A DNA stretch of 5,649 nt from Methanomassiliicoccaceae archaeon (GCA_031254685.1 JAIRTZ010000039.1:1-5649); one strand, 5' to 3'; positions 1-4,118 are shown, counted from the stretch's first letter. Made by a program: numbers and translations. The notes: generated from the sequence alone by a model not told the origin.

Positions 1-246
1 GTCAATATTGTTCAGACATTCATTATCTCTTTCAGATACGGAATGGATGCTCAGGCCCAATACGACAGCCCGTATGATACGGGGGTCGGGTTCAGGATAA
101 GGACGAAGTTCATCCGCGGTACGGGCGGAACACTGACATTGTCCACAAGGTGTTCGCAGGTGGCTTCCGCCGGCAATACCAACTGGAGTGGCAGCGACGA
201 TACCAACTATCGGATCGTCAGGATAGACAAAGAGGTGGTCGCTTGA
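1..246 (+). CDS. C-terminal part of a probable viral tail or fibre protein (partial)
   Basis: The reading frame is open from the first base, so this is the last 81 residues of a longer gene starting left of the window. The first internal ATG is at 43, but nothing resembling a ribosome binding site precedes it, which favours a truncated longer protein. The sequence is rich in Gly, Ser, Thr and Arg with alternating hydrophobic residues, for example GGTLTLSTR and NTNWSGSDDTNYRIVRI, which suggests beta strands ending in a compact C-terminal strand. Such ends are common in virion surface and tail-fibre proteins, and the gene two places downstream resembles a tail-fibre assembly protein. I do not recognise a specific family; the virion role is inferred from context and composition. 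The stop TGA (244-246) overlaps the TTG start of the next small ORF. Confidence 0.6.
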   Translation, partial: VNIVQTFIISFRYGMDAQAQYDSPYDTGVGFRIRTKFIRGTGGTLTLSTRCSQVASAGNTNWSGSDDTNYRIVRIDKEVVA

Positions 247-332
247 ACAGATTCATGGAAAGGCATCATCCGTGCGTTGGATGCATAGTCGTAACCGCAA
301 AAGAATCAATGATATGTGAGGTGAAAAAATGA
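243..332 (+). CDS. 29-residue small ORF, overlapping both neighbours, unknown function
   Basis: This ORF starts at TTG 243-245, whose bases overlap the preceding TGA as TTGA. GAGGTG at 232-237 lies 5 nt before it and is the best ribosome binding site in this part of the window. An internal ATG at 255 is in frame but badly spaced from that site. The ORF ends at TGA 330-332, overlapping the next gene's ATG as ATGA, so all three genes could be translated by coupling. The peptide is basic and has His-His-Pro-Cys-Val-Gly-Cys (a CxxC pair) followed by a hydrophobic IVV stretch and a third Cys. That could bind metal or form a disulphide, but nothing more can be said. I know of no family. The case rests on start/stop overlaps and the ribosome binding site; a chance ORF of this length is possible. 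Confidence 0.42.
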   Translation: MNRFMERHHPCVGCIVVTAKESMICEVKK

Positions 333-823
333 GAGTTGCAATAAGAAGAGATGAATTCGTGCCTGAGGGAGAAGCATATCCGGAAACCAAATGGCACTAT
401 TGGTGCACCCCGGAAACGCTTGCACCGTTCGGATACCGTATCGCGTCCGCACCGGACGTCGATGGCATAGCTTTCGATGATTTCGATGTGATGGGCGGAA
501 CATTCGTGTTCAACCAATCGAAATACGACGCGAGAAGGTACGCAGCCAAAGATGCGGAACGGTCATTGGAGCGCGCCGAACTGTACGTCGAGGCGGACAA
601 GATGATCGCCAAGCACATTGACTACGTTGAGCTGGACCTTGATCAGGACGGGGCGCATGCATTGACGGTGTCGGAATGGCGCACGTACAAGGTGAGCGTG
701 AGGGAAACCACTCAGCAGGTCGGCTACCCGGAGGATGTGACGTATCAGGACAGACCGGATGCGGCAGGCGCCGGCAGGCGTTGGGAGCATCTCTCGGTGC
801 CGGCAAGCAGACGGCAGGCCTGA
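329..823 (+). CDS. probable tail-fibre assembly-type protein (164 aa)
   Basis: GAGGTGA at 318-324 sits 4 nt before ATG 329, a strong ribosome binding site that fixes the start. The N-terminal ~60 residues are mixed beta with many aromatics (KWHYWCTPE, residues 21-29). Residues 66-96 form a charged helix (RRYAAKDAERSLERAELY). Residues 115-143 carry a Trp-Arg-x-Tyr, basic residue, Gln-Gln-x-Gly-Tyr-Pro, RPD pattern. That ending resembles the conserved C-terminus of caudoviral tail-fibre assembly chaperones (W-R-x-Y ... Q-x-G-x-P ... W/Y-P-x-x-P), which help fold or attach fibres. The match is by pattern, not by alignment. The last ~20 residues, after RPD, are Gly/Ala/Arg-rich and come from GC-rich repeated GGCAGGCG bases; they may be a frameshifted or recently added tail. 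The gene directly follows a probable fibre C-terminus, which fits the role. Confidence 0.55.
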   Translation: MRVAIRRDEFVPEGEAYPETKWHYWCTPETLAPFGYRIASAPDVDGIAFDDFDVMGGTFVFNQSKYDARRYAAKDAERSLERAELYVEADKMIAKHIDYVELDLDQDGAHALTVSEWRTYKVSVRETTQQVGYPEDVTYQDRPDAAGAGRRWEHLSVPASRRQA

Positions 824-959
824 TGAGGAAAACACGGAGCGGGGCAGTCAAGGAACGGGAGCCTATCTCCCTCAAACCAATTATCTACGAAACCGTGAGC
901 CATGCAGAGCCATCCCTGACTTTTTTGACCACGGCGTAAAAGAAAACTCGGATGATAAT

Positions 960-1049
960 ATGGAGAGATCGATCAGAATACGTATGCATGCGCGGATCGC
1001 AGCGAAGAGATGCAGAGAGAGATGCGAACGCCTCGAAAAGGATATGTGA
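960..1049 (+). CDS. possible 29-residue basic helical ORF, unknown
   Basis: ATG at 960 opens a 29-codon frame ending in TGA 1047-1049, 4 nt before the ATG of the next ORF. The product is strongly basic, with a helical run (ARIAAKRCRERCERLEKDM) that looks more like a real peptide than the alternative frame through the same bases. Only GGATGAT at 949-955 could serve as a ribosome binding site, and it is a poor one. The 136 nt between the previous stop (823) and 960 hold no ORF that I can support. No family is recognised. Treat it as a weak candidate. Confidence 0.22.
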   Translation: MERSIRIRMHARIAAKRCRERCERLEKDM

Positions 1050-1053
1050 TGAA

Positions 1054-1314
1054 ATGGTGTACTATGAGATAATCGACGGGCACAGGACGTTGCACTATCA
1101 GCAGGCGGACTATCTGAGATTTGTCAGAGAATATCATAAGCTCACGTCCAAGCACGGTTACAGGACGGATGAGGTACGCATAACAAATCGCGGCGTACAG
1201 GTTCACGTATCCTCTTTTCCTCAGAATTCTGATTCCTCCCCGGTTGCCGATGCAAAGGAACAAACAATTAACGATGCGATGTGCGGTGCTGAAGATGATC
1301 AAGATCCGTTGTGA
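1054..1314 (+). CDS. small hypothetical protein (86 aa), provirus-type neighbourhood
   Basis: I chose ATG 1054 because the sequence becomes protein-like from here: a helix (residues 15-34, HYQQADYLRFVREYHKLTSK) followed by two short strands (DEVRIT, GVQVHVSSF, 39-55) and an acidic, probably disordered tail (residues 61-86). GTGAT at 1046-1050 is a partial ribosome binding site. A longer in-frame start at 952 would add 34 Arg-rich residues that compete with the 960-1049 frame and look like noise. The 3' end overlaps the next ORF by 20 nt, the packing seen throughout this block. No known family or motif is visible; function unknown. A 137-codon open frame on the opposite strand (973-1386) was considered and rejected as a shadow. 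Confidence 0.5.
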   Translation: MVYYEIIDGHRTLHYQQADYLRFVREYHKLTSKHGYRTDEVRITNRGVQVHVSSFPQNSDSSPVADAKEQTINDAMCGAEDDQDPL

Positions 1315-1462
1315 ATTGGGCGATTCCGATGAACCACTTGTATGCAGATTCAAGAAGGGCAAGGATGCTGATTTTGAGTTATTCATAGAGAAGATACGCG
1401 AATGTTATAAGATGTATCCGGAAGGATATATAGAACTGGAATGGAAAGGCGAGAGAGCGTGA
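1295..1462 (+). CDS. small hypothetical protein (55 aa)
   Basis: ATG 1295 gives a well-formed N-terminus (MIKIRCELG) preceded by CGGTG at 1284-1288, 6 nt away. ATGs at 1274 and 1244 are in frame, but they only add residues lying under the end of the previous gene. The predicted fold is strand (2-8), strand (14-18), an amphipathic helix (24-41, ADFELFIEKIRECYKMYP) and a final strand (GYIELEW), i.e. a small alpha/beta domain. It is the last gene of the packed block: a strong hairpin lies 21 nt after its stop. I recognise no family, and function is unknown. Regular secondary structure and position argue that it is a real gene. Confidence 0.5.
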   Translation: MIKIRCELGDSDEPLVCRFKKGKDADFELFIEKIRECYKMYPEGYIELEWKGERA

Positions 1463-1483
1463 CGCCTGAAAAAACCAAATGGG

Positions 1484-1510
1484 TCCGTACGATCCGATGG
1501 GTCGTACGGA
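1484..1510 (+). terminator. strong inverted repeat after the provirus-type gene block
   Basis: TCCGTACGA (1484-1492) is exactly repeated inverted as TCGTACGGA (1502-1510). The loop can close further with T1493-G1501, C1494-G1500 and C1495-G1499, giving a ~12-bp stem with a GAT loop. It lies 21 nt after the last stop codon of the packed genes. There is no T-run behind it, so a classic terminator is not certain; it could equally be a protein-binding palindrome or a recombination site. The same bases also read as two imperfect direct copies of ATGGGTC-GTACG-AT, at 1479-1493 and 1497-1511. Confidence 0.4.
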
Positions 1511-1525
1511 TATCCAATATAGTAA

Positions 1526-1654
1526 TACAATAAGGAGACGAAAGGTCCGGACGTTCTCAACGATGACGGGAACGATCGCACGTTAATACAAAGATCCCCG
1601 CTCCCGGAGGCGGACGCAGAGGTCTTCAAACGGATGTTCCCGCGTTACAAATGA
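1526..1654 (+). pseudogene. coding-like stretch lacking a start codon, possible gene remnant
   Basis: A frame opens after TAA 1523-1525 and runs to TGA 1652-1654 (42 codons) without any ATG, GTG or TTG near its beginning. The translation looks like a real protein C-terminus: an acidic turn (DVLNDDGNDRTLIQ) followed by PLPEADAEVFKRMFPRYK. AAGGAG at 1532-1537 resembles a ribosome binding site, but no start codon follows at useful spacing. The most likely reading is the 3' end of a gene whose 5' part was deleted, possibly belonging to the provirus block. I do not recognise the family. It may also be a chance open frame, since the other frames are not strongly blocked in this GC-balanced stretch. 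Confidence 0.22.
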
Positions 1655-1660
1655 TGATAA

Positions 1661-1670
1661 AATTATATAT
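1661..1670 (+). promoter_or_regulatory. archaeal TATA box for tRNA-Thr
   Basis: AATTATATAT lies about 30 nt before the first base of the tRNA, with its centre ~26 nt from CACC at 1692-1695, a suitable start region. This is the spacing expected for TBP/TFB-dependent archaeal promoters, and it stands out against the GC-richer sequence upstream. Confidence 0.6.
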
Positions 1671-1695
1671 GGCGCGTCATTATGCACCAATCACC

Positions 1696-1770
1696 GCCAC
1701 TGTGGCTCAGAGGCAGAGCGACTGATTCGTAATCAGTTGGTCGGGGGTTCAATTCCCTCCAGTGGCTCCA
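1696..1770 (+). tRNA. tRNA-Thr (anticodon CGU), CCA encoded
   Basis: A full cloverleaf can be drawn. The acceptor stem GCCACTG (1696-1702) pairs with CAGTGGC (1760-1766). The D stem is GCTC/GAGC (1705-1708, 1716-1719). The anticodon stem ACTGA/TCAGT (1721-1725, 1733-1737) has loop TTCGTAA and anticodon CGT at 1728-1730. The T stem GGGGG/CCCTC (1743-1747, 1755-1759, one G-U pair) has loop TTCAATT. The discriminator is U (1767), followed by encoded CCA (1768-1770). Anticodon CGU reads the ACG threonine codon, and U73 is a known archaeal tRNA-Thr identity base. The gene looks intact, with no intron. The body without CCA ends at 1767. Probable viral genes lie upstream, but no second copy of its 3' end exists in the window, so there is no evidence here that it served as an attachment site. 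Confidence 0.96.
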
Positions 1771-1790
1771 CGTTTCCTTTATACTCCTCT
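1771..1790 (+). terminator. pyrimidine-rich tract after tRNA-Thr, likely termination region
   Basis: The 20 bases after CCA are almost all pyrimidines with short T-runs (CGTTTCCTTTATACTCCTCT). Archaeal RNA polymerase commonly stops at T-rich tracts without needing a hairpin, so this is the probable end of the tRNA transcript. Confidence 0.35.
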
Positions 1791-1797
1791 TATCCGT

Positions 1798-1823
1798 GCC
1801 TCAACGGCGCGTAATAATGAGGC
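1798..1823 (+). repeat. inverted repeat GCCTCA / TGAGGC
   Basis: GCCTCA at 1798-1803 is exactly inverted at 1818-1823 with a 14-nt spacer. It lies between tRNA-Thr and the promoter of the membrane-protein gene. It may be a weak hairpin at the end of the tRNA transcript; no further role is visible. Confidence 0.3.
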
Positions 1824-1891
1824 AAAAGAGCGGAAAAATATAGAATTTTCAAGGTCAGTATGTAAAAGATAGTTGATATTATTTAGTAAAA

Positions 1892-1901
1892 TTTTTAAAT
1901 T
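1892..1901 (+). promoter_or_regulatory. probable TATA box for the 4-helix membrane protein
   Basis: TTTTTAAATT sits in the most AT-rich part of the window (about 1855-1917). With a centre near 1897, transcription would start near 1922, at the foot of the hairpin at 1920-1937, leaving a leader of about 30 nt before ATG 1950. Several other AT-rich hexamers nearby could serve instead. Confidence 0.4.
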
Positions 1902-1919
1902 TACGTAATTTTCTTATGA

Positions 1920-1944
1920 TGCCCGCAAAAACGGGCACAGGTGA
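1920..1944 (+). promoter_or_regulatory. 5'-leader hairpin followed directly by the ribosome binding site
   Basis: TGCCCG (1920-1925) pairs with CGGGCA (1932-1937) around the loop CAAAAA. The Shine-Dalgarno AGGTGA (1939-1944) begins 2 nt after the stem and lies 5 nt before ATG 1950. The hairpin would be at or near the 5' end of the mRNA and leaves the ribosome binding site free, so it is more likely to protect the end or act as a start-region element than to block translation. It also decides the start: GTG 1941 lies inside the ribosome binding site, so ATG 1950 is used. Confidence 0.45.
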
Positions 1945-1949
1945 GAAAC

Positions 1950-2354
1950 ATGAAATTCAGAATGAATAACATGGGGACGATCGTGTTCATTTTAGCCGTG
2001 ATAGGTTTGATCGCGATGTTCCTCACATGGCGGGAAAGGACGGTGTTCGCCGACCTTTCCGGATTCGGTACTCTGAAAGACGGCGCATCGTATGCGATGC
2101 TGGTATTGTTCGGGCTCGTCGTGAGCCTCTTGCTGGGGTTCATAGAGCTCCTCGGCAAAGGAAGCGGACCGACAAGGGTCGTCCTGCTGATAATGGGCAT
2201 CCTTGTGACAGCGGGAGGCATCATGGCATGGAACAGCATCGGCGGCACTTACGGCAGCAGTGTCGGCATCGGCGTATATCTGGAGATGTTCATCGGTCTG
2301 CTGATGACCGCCGCGTCGCTGTTCGGCATACGGGAGATATCGCAGGGATCGTAA
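1950..2354 (+). CDS. small four-helix integral membrane protein, unknown function (134 aa)
   Basis: The start is ATG 1950 with AGGTGA 5 nt upstream. The protein shows four hydrophobic segments: about residues 8-26 (MGTIVFILAVIGLIAMFLT), 48-68 (YAMLVLFGLVVSLLLGFIELL), 76-94 (RVVLLIMGILVTAGGIMAW) and 105-127 (VGIGVYLEMFIGLLMTAASLFGI). The loops are short and polar: one of ~20 residues with WRERTVFADLSGFGTLKDGA between helices 1 and 2, and a Gly-rich WNSIGGTYGSSVG loop between helices 3 and 4. The helix 1-loop-helix 2 and helix 3-loop-helix 4 halves look alike (Trp near the helix end, then Gly/Ser, then an aromatic), suggesting an internal duplication of a two-helix unit. No catalytic or transport motif is recognised. 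It is a single-gene unit convergent with thiC; function unknown. Confidence 0.8.
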   Translation: MKFRMNNMGTIVFILAVIGLIAMFLTWRERTVFADLSGFGTLKDGASYAMLVLFGLVVSLLLGFIELLGKGSGPTRVVLLIMGILVTAGGIMAWNSIGGTYGSSVGIGVYLEMFIGLLMTAASLFGIREISQGS

Positions 2355-2365
2355 ACATTTTCCAT

Positions 2366-2396
2366 GTGCGACGGGAGGCTCCGCACTATGTATTTT
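2366..2396. terminator. shared terminator region between the membrane protein gene and thiC
   Basis: The 42-nt gap between the convergent genes contains GTGCG (2366-2370) and CGCAC (2382-2386), with GGAG/CTCC pairing nested inside. On the plus strand it is followed by TATTTTTC (2391-2398) and a second T-run at 2400-2405, good termination signals for the membrane-protein transcript. On the minus strand the T-content after the hairpin is weaker (ATGGAAAATGTTTA), so thiC termination here is less certain. Confidence 0.45.
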
Positions 2397-3668
2397 TCAC
2401 TTTTTGAGGTAGCGGTCGACAATTTTTATCGCGCACACGTCGCCGCACATGGAACATCCGTCATTCTTCTCCGTGCAGCCCCTTTCCCGGTACTTCCTGG
2501 CCTTATCGGGGTCCAACGCGATGCTGAACATCGCCTCCCAATCGAGCGCCCTCCTGGCGCGCGCCATGCCGTTATCGAGATCGTTCCCGCGCCCTCTGCA
2601 GAGGTCGCCGACATGCGCCGCGATCTTTGACGCGATCAATCCTTCGCGCACATCGTTCACATCCGGGAGCGAGAGATGTTCGGCCGGCGTGAGATAACAA
2701 AGGAAGTCGGCGCCGTACTGCGCCGCGACCGCCCCGCCTATCGCGCCGACGATATGATCGTAACCCGGCGCGATATCGGTCACCAACGGGCCGAGCACGT
2801 AGAACGGGGCGCCGTGGCATACCTTTTTCTGGATGCGCATGTTCGCCGGAACTTCGTGCAGCGGCACATGCCCGGGTCCTTCGACCATGGACTGCACGCC
2901 CGCCTCCCTGCATCTCTTCACAAGCTTCCCGAGCACCATCAGCTCGGATATCTGCGCGGCGTCCGTCGCGTCATGTATGCACCCCGGACGGAAGCCGTCG
3001 CCGAGCGACAGCGTTATCTCGTATTTCTTCGCCAATTCCAAAAGATAATCAAAATTCTCGTACAGCGGGTTCTCGCGGTCGTTATGAAGTATCCACGCGG
3101 TGAGGAACGAACCGCCGCGGGAGACGACGTCCATCCTCCTGTCCGAATTCTTAAGCCATCCGACGCTTTCCTTTGTAATGCCGCAGTGCACGGTCATGAA
3201 ATCGACGCCGTCCTTCGCGTGCAATTCAATACCGTTGAAAAGGTCGTCCTCCGTCATGTCGACGACCGCGTTCCTCCTCGCCGCGACGAGCCCGGTCTGG
3301 TATATGGGGACGGTGCCGACGATGACGTCGCATTTTTTCAGGATCGTCCTCCTGATCATGTCGATGTCCCCTCCGGTGCTCAGGTCCATCACGGCGTCCG
3401 CGCCGTACTTCAGTGCGATCGATAATTTCTCAAGCTCGTCGTCAAGCGACGTCATATCGCGCGACGTGCCGATGTTGACGTTGACCTTCACGCTCATCCC
3501 GTCCCCGATCGCGCACGGTACGGGGTTATGAACGGGATTGCAGGGTACGACGATGCGTCCGGCCGCGATACCGTTCCGTATGAACTCGGGGCTCACGCCC
3601 TCCCTCTCCGCAACCTCTGCGATGAGGGGCGTCACGCCCATCCCGGCCTGCTCCATTATGCTGCGCAT
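2397..3668 (-). CDS. thiC: phosphomethylpyrimidine synthase ThiC
   Basis: ThiC converts aminoimidazole ribotide to HMP phosphate, using SAM and a [4Fe-4S] cluster, in the pyrimidine branch of thiamine synthesis in the cytoplasm. Family motifs appear in order (423-residue numbering): KVNVNIGTS 61-69, MDLSTGGDI 94-102, GTVPIYQ 118-124, HCGI 161-164, SRGGSF 183-188, SLGDGFRPG 221-229, MVEGPGHVPL 261-270, YVLGPLVTDIAPGYDH 290-305, CYLTPAEHLSLP 324-335 and CSMCGDVC 405-412. H267 and H331 match the known metal-binding histidines; C405, C408 and C412 are the cluster ligands. The length fits the short archaeal form without the long N-terminal bacterial domain. The frame stays open to TTG 3707, adding 13 residues. 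I prefer ATG 3668 because MRSIMEQAGMGVTPLIAEVA aligns with the usual family start and a TATA-like box lies ~27 nt upstream, allowing a leaderless mRNA. No other thi gene is adjacent. The identification is firm; only the start is open. Confidence 0.97.
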   Translation of the reverse strand: MRSIMEQAGMGVTPLIAEVAEREGVSPEFIRNGIAAGRIVVPCNPVHNPVPCAIGDGMSVKVNVNIGTSRDMTSLDDELEKLSIALKYGADAVMDLSTGGDIDMIRRTILKKCDVIVGTVPIYQTGLVAARRNAVVDMTEDDLFNGIELHAKDGVDFMTVHCGITKESVGWLKNSDRRMDVVSRGGSFLTAWILHNDRENPLYENFDYLLELAKKYEITLSLGDGFRPGCIHDATDAAQISELMVLGKLVKRCREAGVQSMVEGPGHVPLHEVPANMRIQKKVCHGAPFYVLGPLVTDIAPGYDHIVGAIGGAVAAQYGADFLCYLTPAEHLSLPDVNDVREGLIASKIAAHVGDLCRGRGNDLDNGMARARRALDWEAMFSIALDPDKARKYRERGCTEKNDGCSMCGDVCAIKIVDRYLKK

Positions 3669-3690
3669 AGCTTTCCGAATGGGCGATGTG

Positions 3691-3699
3691 TATTTTATG
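3691..3699 (-). promoter_or_regulatory. TATA-like box for thiC
   Basis: On the minus strand this reads CATAAAATA. Its centre is about 27 nt before ATG 3668, so transcription would start at or just before that codon and give a leaderless or nearly leaderless mRNA. It overlaps codons of the longer TTG-start version of thiC, which argues against that version. GGAAAG just before ATG 3668 could also help ribosome binding. Confidence 0.35.
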
Positions 3700-3726
3700 G
3701 TTACCAAAGAGCAATGGATCGCAATG

Positions 3727-3854
3727 CAATTACCTCGGATTCGAGGGGTTTAACAATGATTCGACTCAAAGAAAAGCCTACCGAGATCGATTGGGTCAGG
3801 ACAAAGTTAAACAAGACTCAATTACCTCGGATCCAAATGGGTTAACCATAGTTA
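3727..3854. repeat. pair of diverged direct repeats, 92 bp apart
   Basis: CAATTACCTCGGAT occurs exactly at 3727-3740 and 3819-3832, and similarity continues to about 36 bp (27 of 36 identical) at 3727-3762 and 3819-3854. Read as codons, the copies give ITSDSRGLTMIRL and ITSDPNGLTIVKL. The changes are silent or conservative (GGT/GGG, ACA/ACC, CTC/CTG; M/I, I/V, R/K), which hints at former coding sequence. The two copies are now in different frames, so they do not form one protein. In copy 1, CCTCG (3733-3737) and CGAGG (3742-3746) form a hairpin that is lost in copy 2. Confidence 0.7.
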
Positions 3855-3900
3855 AACTGGTCGAATTCGACTAGATTAACCATAGTTAAGCCAGTCGTAT
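3842..3900. repeat. two copies of TTAACCATAGTTAA flanking an 18-bp near-palindrome
   Basis: TTAACCATAGTTAA is found exactly at 3842-3855 and 3876-3889 (34-bp period). Similarity extends to 21 of 25 bases (3842-3866 and 3876-3900), both with GTCG just after. The motif itself is nearly self-complementary, with only one pair failing. Between the copies lies CTGGTCGAATTCGACTAG (3857-3874), an inverted repeat with one mismatched pair. The arrangement suggests paired binding sites on similar faces of the helix (34 bp is about 3.2 turns), but no regulator is identified. Confidence 0.7.
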
Positions 3901-3952
3901 CAGACATGGCAAGCCACTCAGATCGATCTCTTCGGAGAACAGAGGGGAAGAG

Positions 3953-3962
3953 AATATAAAAC
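3953..3962 (+). promoter_or_regulatory. possible TATA box toward the KilA-N ORF
   Basis: AATATAAAAC is the best TATA-like sequence on the plus strand in this gap. It would start a transcript near 3983, leaving a long leader of about 135 nt before ATG 4119, unusual for archaea. A closer AT-rich run (AGTTCAAATAAC, 4075-4086) is an alternative. Confidence 0.22.
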
Positions 3963-4092
3963 AATAGTTAAAGATATCGAATATGATAGGATCAACAATA
4001 GAAACAATCGCAGTCAACCGTACCCGGGGAGTATTCCTCCGATGATCATACAGGTGAAGGCTAACTGTAGTCGATAGTTCAAATAACCCCGC

Positions 4093-4113
4093 CCCCCAAT
4101 GAATGACTGGGGG
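4093..4113 (+). promoter_or_regulatory. hairpin that includes the ribosome binding site of the KilA-N ORF
   Basis: CCCCCA (4093-4098) is complementary to TGGGGG (4108-4113) across a 9-nt loop. The G-run is the only Shine-Dalgarno-like sequence before ATG 4119 (5-nt spacing), so the stem would hide it. If transcribed from the 3953 box, this would be a translation block; a promoter placed inside the stem would relieve it. Confidence 0.4.
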
Positions 4114-4118
4114 AAAAC

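Larger units (their letters stand above)
1..1462 (+). mobile_element. probable end of a provirus or provirus remnant (tail-fibre region)
   Basis: All genes here lie on the plus strand, are short, and are packed with overlaps (TTGA at 243-246, ATGA at 329-332, a 20-nt overlap at 1295-1314). The ORF at 329 carries a C-terminal pattern typical of tail-fibre assembly proteins, and the ORF just upstream has the Gly/Ser/Thr-rich beta look of a fibre or tail C-terminus, which is the usual gene order in tailed viruses. No integrase, terminase, capsid gene or att site is visible, so the element's limits cannot be set; it begins left of the window. The right boundary is placed at the last packed ORF and could extend to about 1654. 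Confidence 0.4.
3708..4118. other. 410-bp intergenic region with degenerate repeats, no supportable gene
   Basis: The region lies between divergent thiC and the KilA-N ORF. Short open frames cross its left part, but none has a ribosome binding site or a family match. It holds two copies of a ~36-bp element, two exact 14-bp copies of TTAACCATAGTTAA, an 18-bp near-palindrome, and looser relatives of the same motif (AAAGTTAAAC at 3803-3812, AATAGTTAAA at 3963-3972). It also holds a small TCTC-TTCG-GAGA hairpin (3927-3938) and a possible TATA box at 3953. I read it as regulatory DNA, decayed repeated DNA, or both. No TPP riboswitch signature was found on the thiC side. Confidence 0.6.

Noticed and set aside
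510..875. 121-codon minus-strand frame opposite the tail-assembly-type gene
   Set aside because: Pro/Arg/Cys-rich translation typical of a shadow; the plus-strand frame has a strong ribosome binding site and a recognisable C-terminal pattern.
823..939. 38-codon plus-strand ORF whose ATG overlaps the preceding TGA as TGATG
   Set aside because: The start overlap is attractive, but no ribosome binding site precedes it and the translation has no structure or family resemblance. Kept only as a possibility.
973..1386. 137-codon open frame on the minus strand
   Set aside because: It covers two plus-strand ORFs that fit the packed gene block, its translation has no domain or clear membrane pattern, and it has no convincing ribosome binding site or promoter.
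2676..3425. 249-codon open frame on the plus strand inside thiC
   Set aside because: It lies wholly antisense to a clear thiC gene; its Arg/His/Val-rich translation is the usual shadow of a GC-rich gene, with no family motif.
3528..3874. Short plus-strand frames running from the thiC 5' end into the repeat region
   Set aside because: They begin antisense to thiC, lack ribosome binding sites and end in the repeats. The only interesting parts are the repeated peptides, reported as repeats instead.
3669..3900. TPP riboswitch upstream of thiC
   Set aside because: TPP riboswitches are known in some Thermoplasmata, but on the minus strand I found no CUGAGA or ACC-UGAUC-type conserved core, and the promoter seems to lie only ~27 nt from the start.
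3727..3900. CRISPR-like array
   Set aside because: The repeats are imperfect, have unequal spacing (92 and 34 bp), lack unique uniform spacers and have no cas genes nearby.
3708..4118. Replication origin
   Set aside because: Repeats next to gyrB invite the idea, but there is no recognisable origin recognition box, no orc1/cdc6 gene and no long AT-rich unwinding element in this gap.
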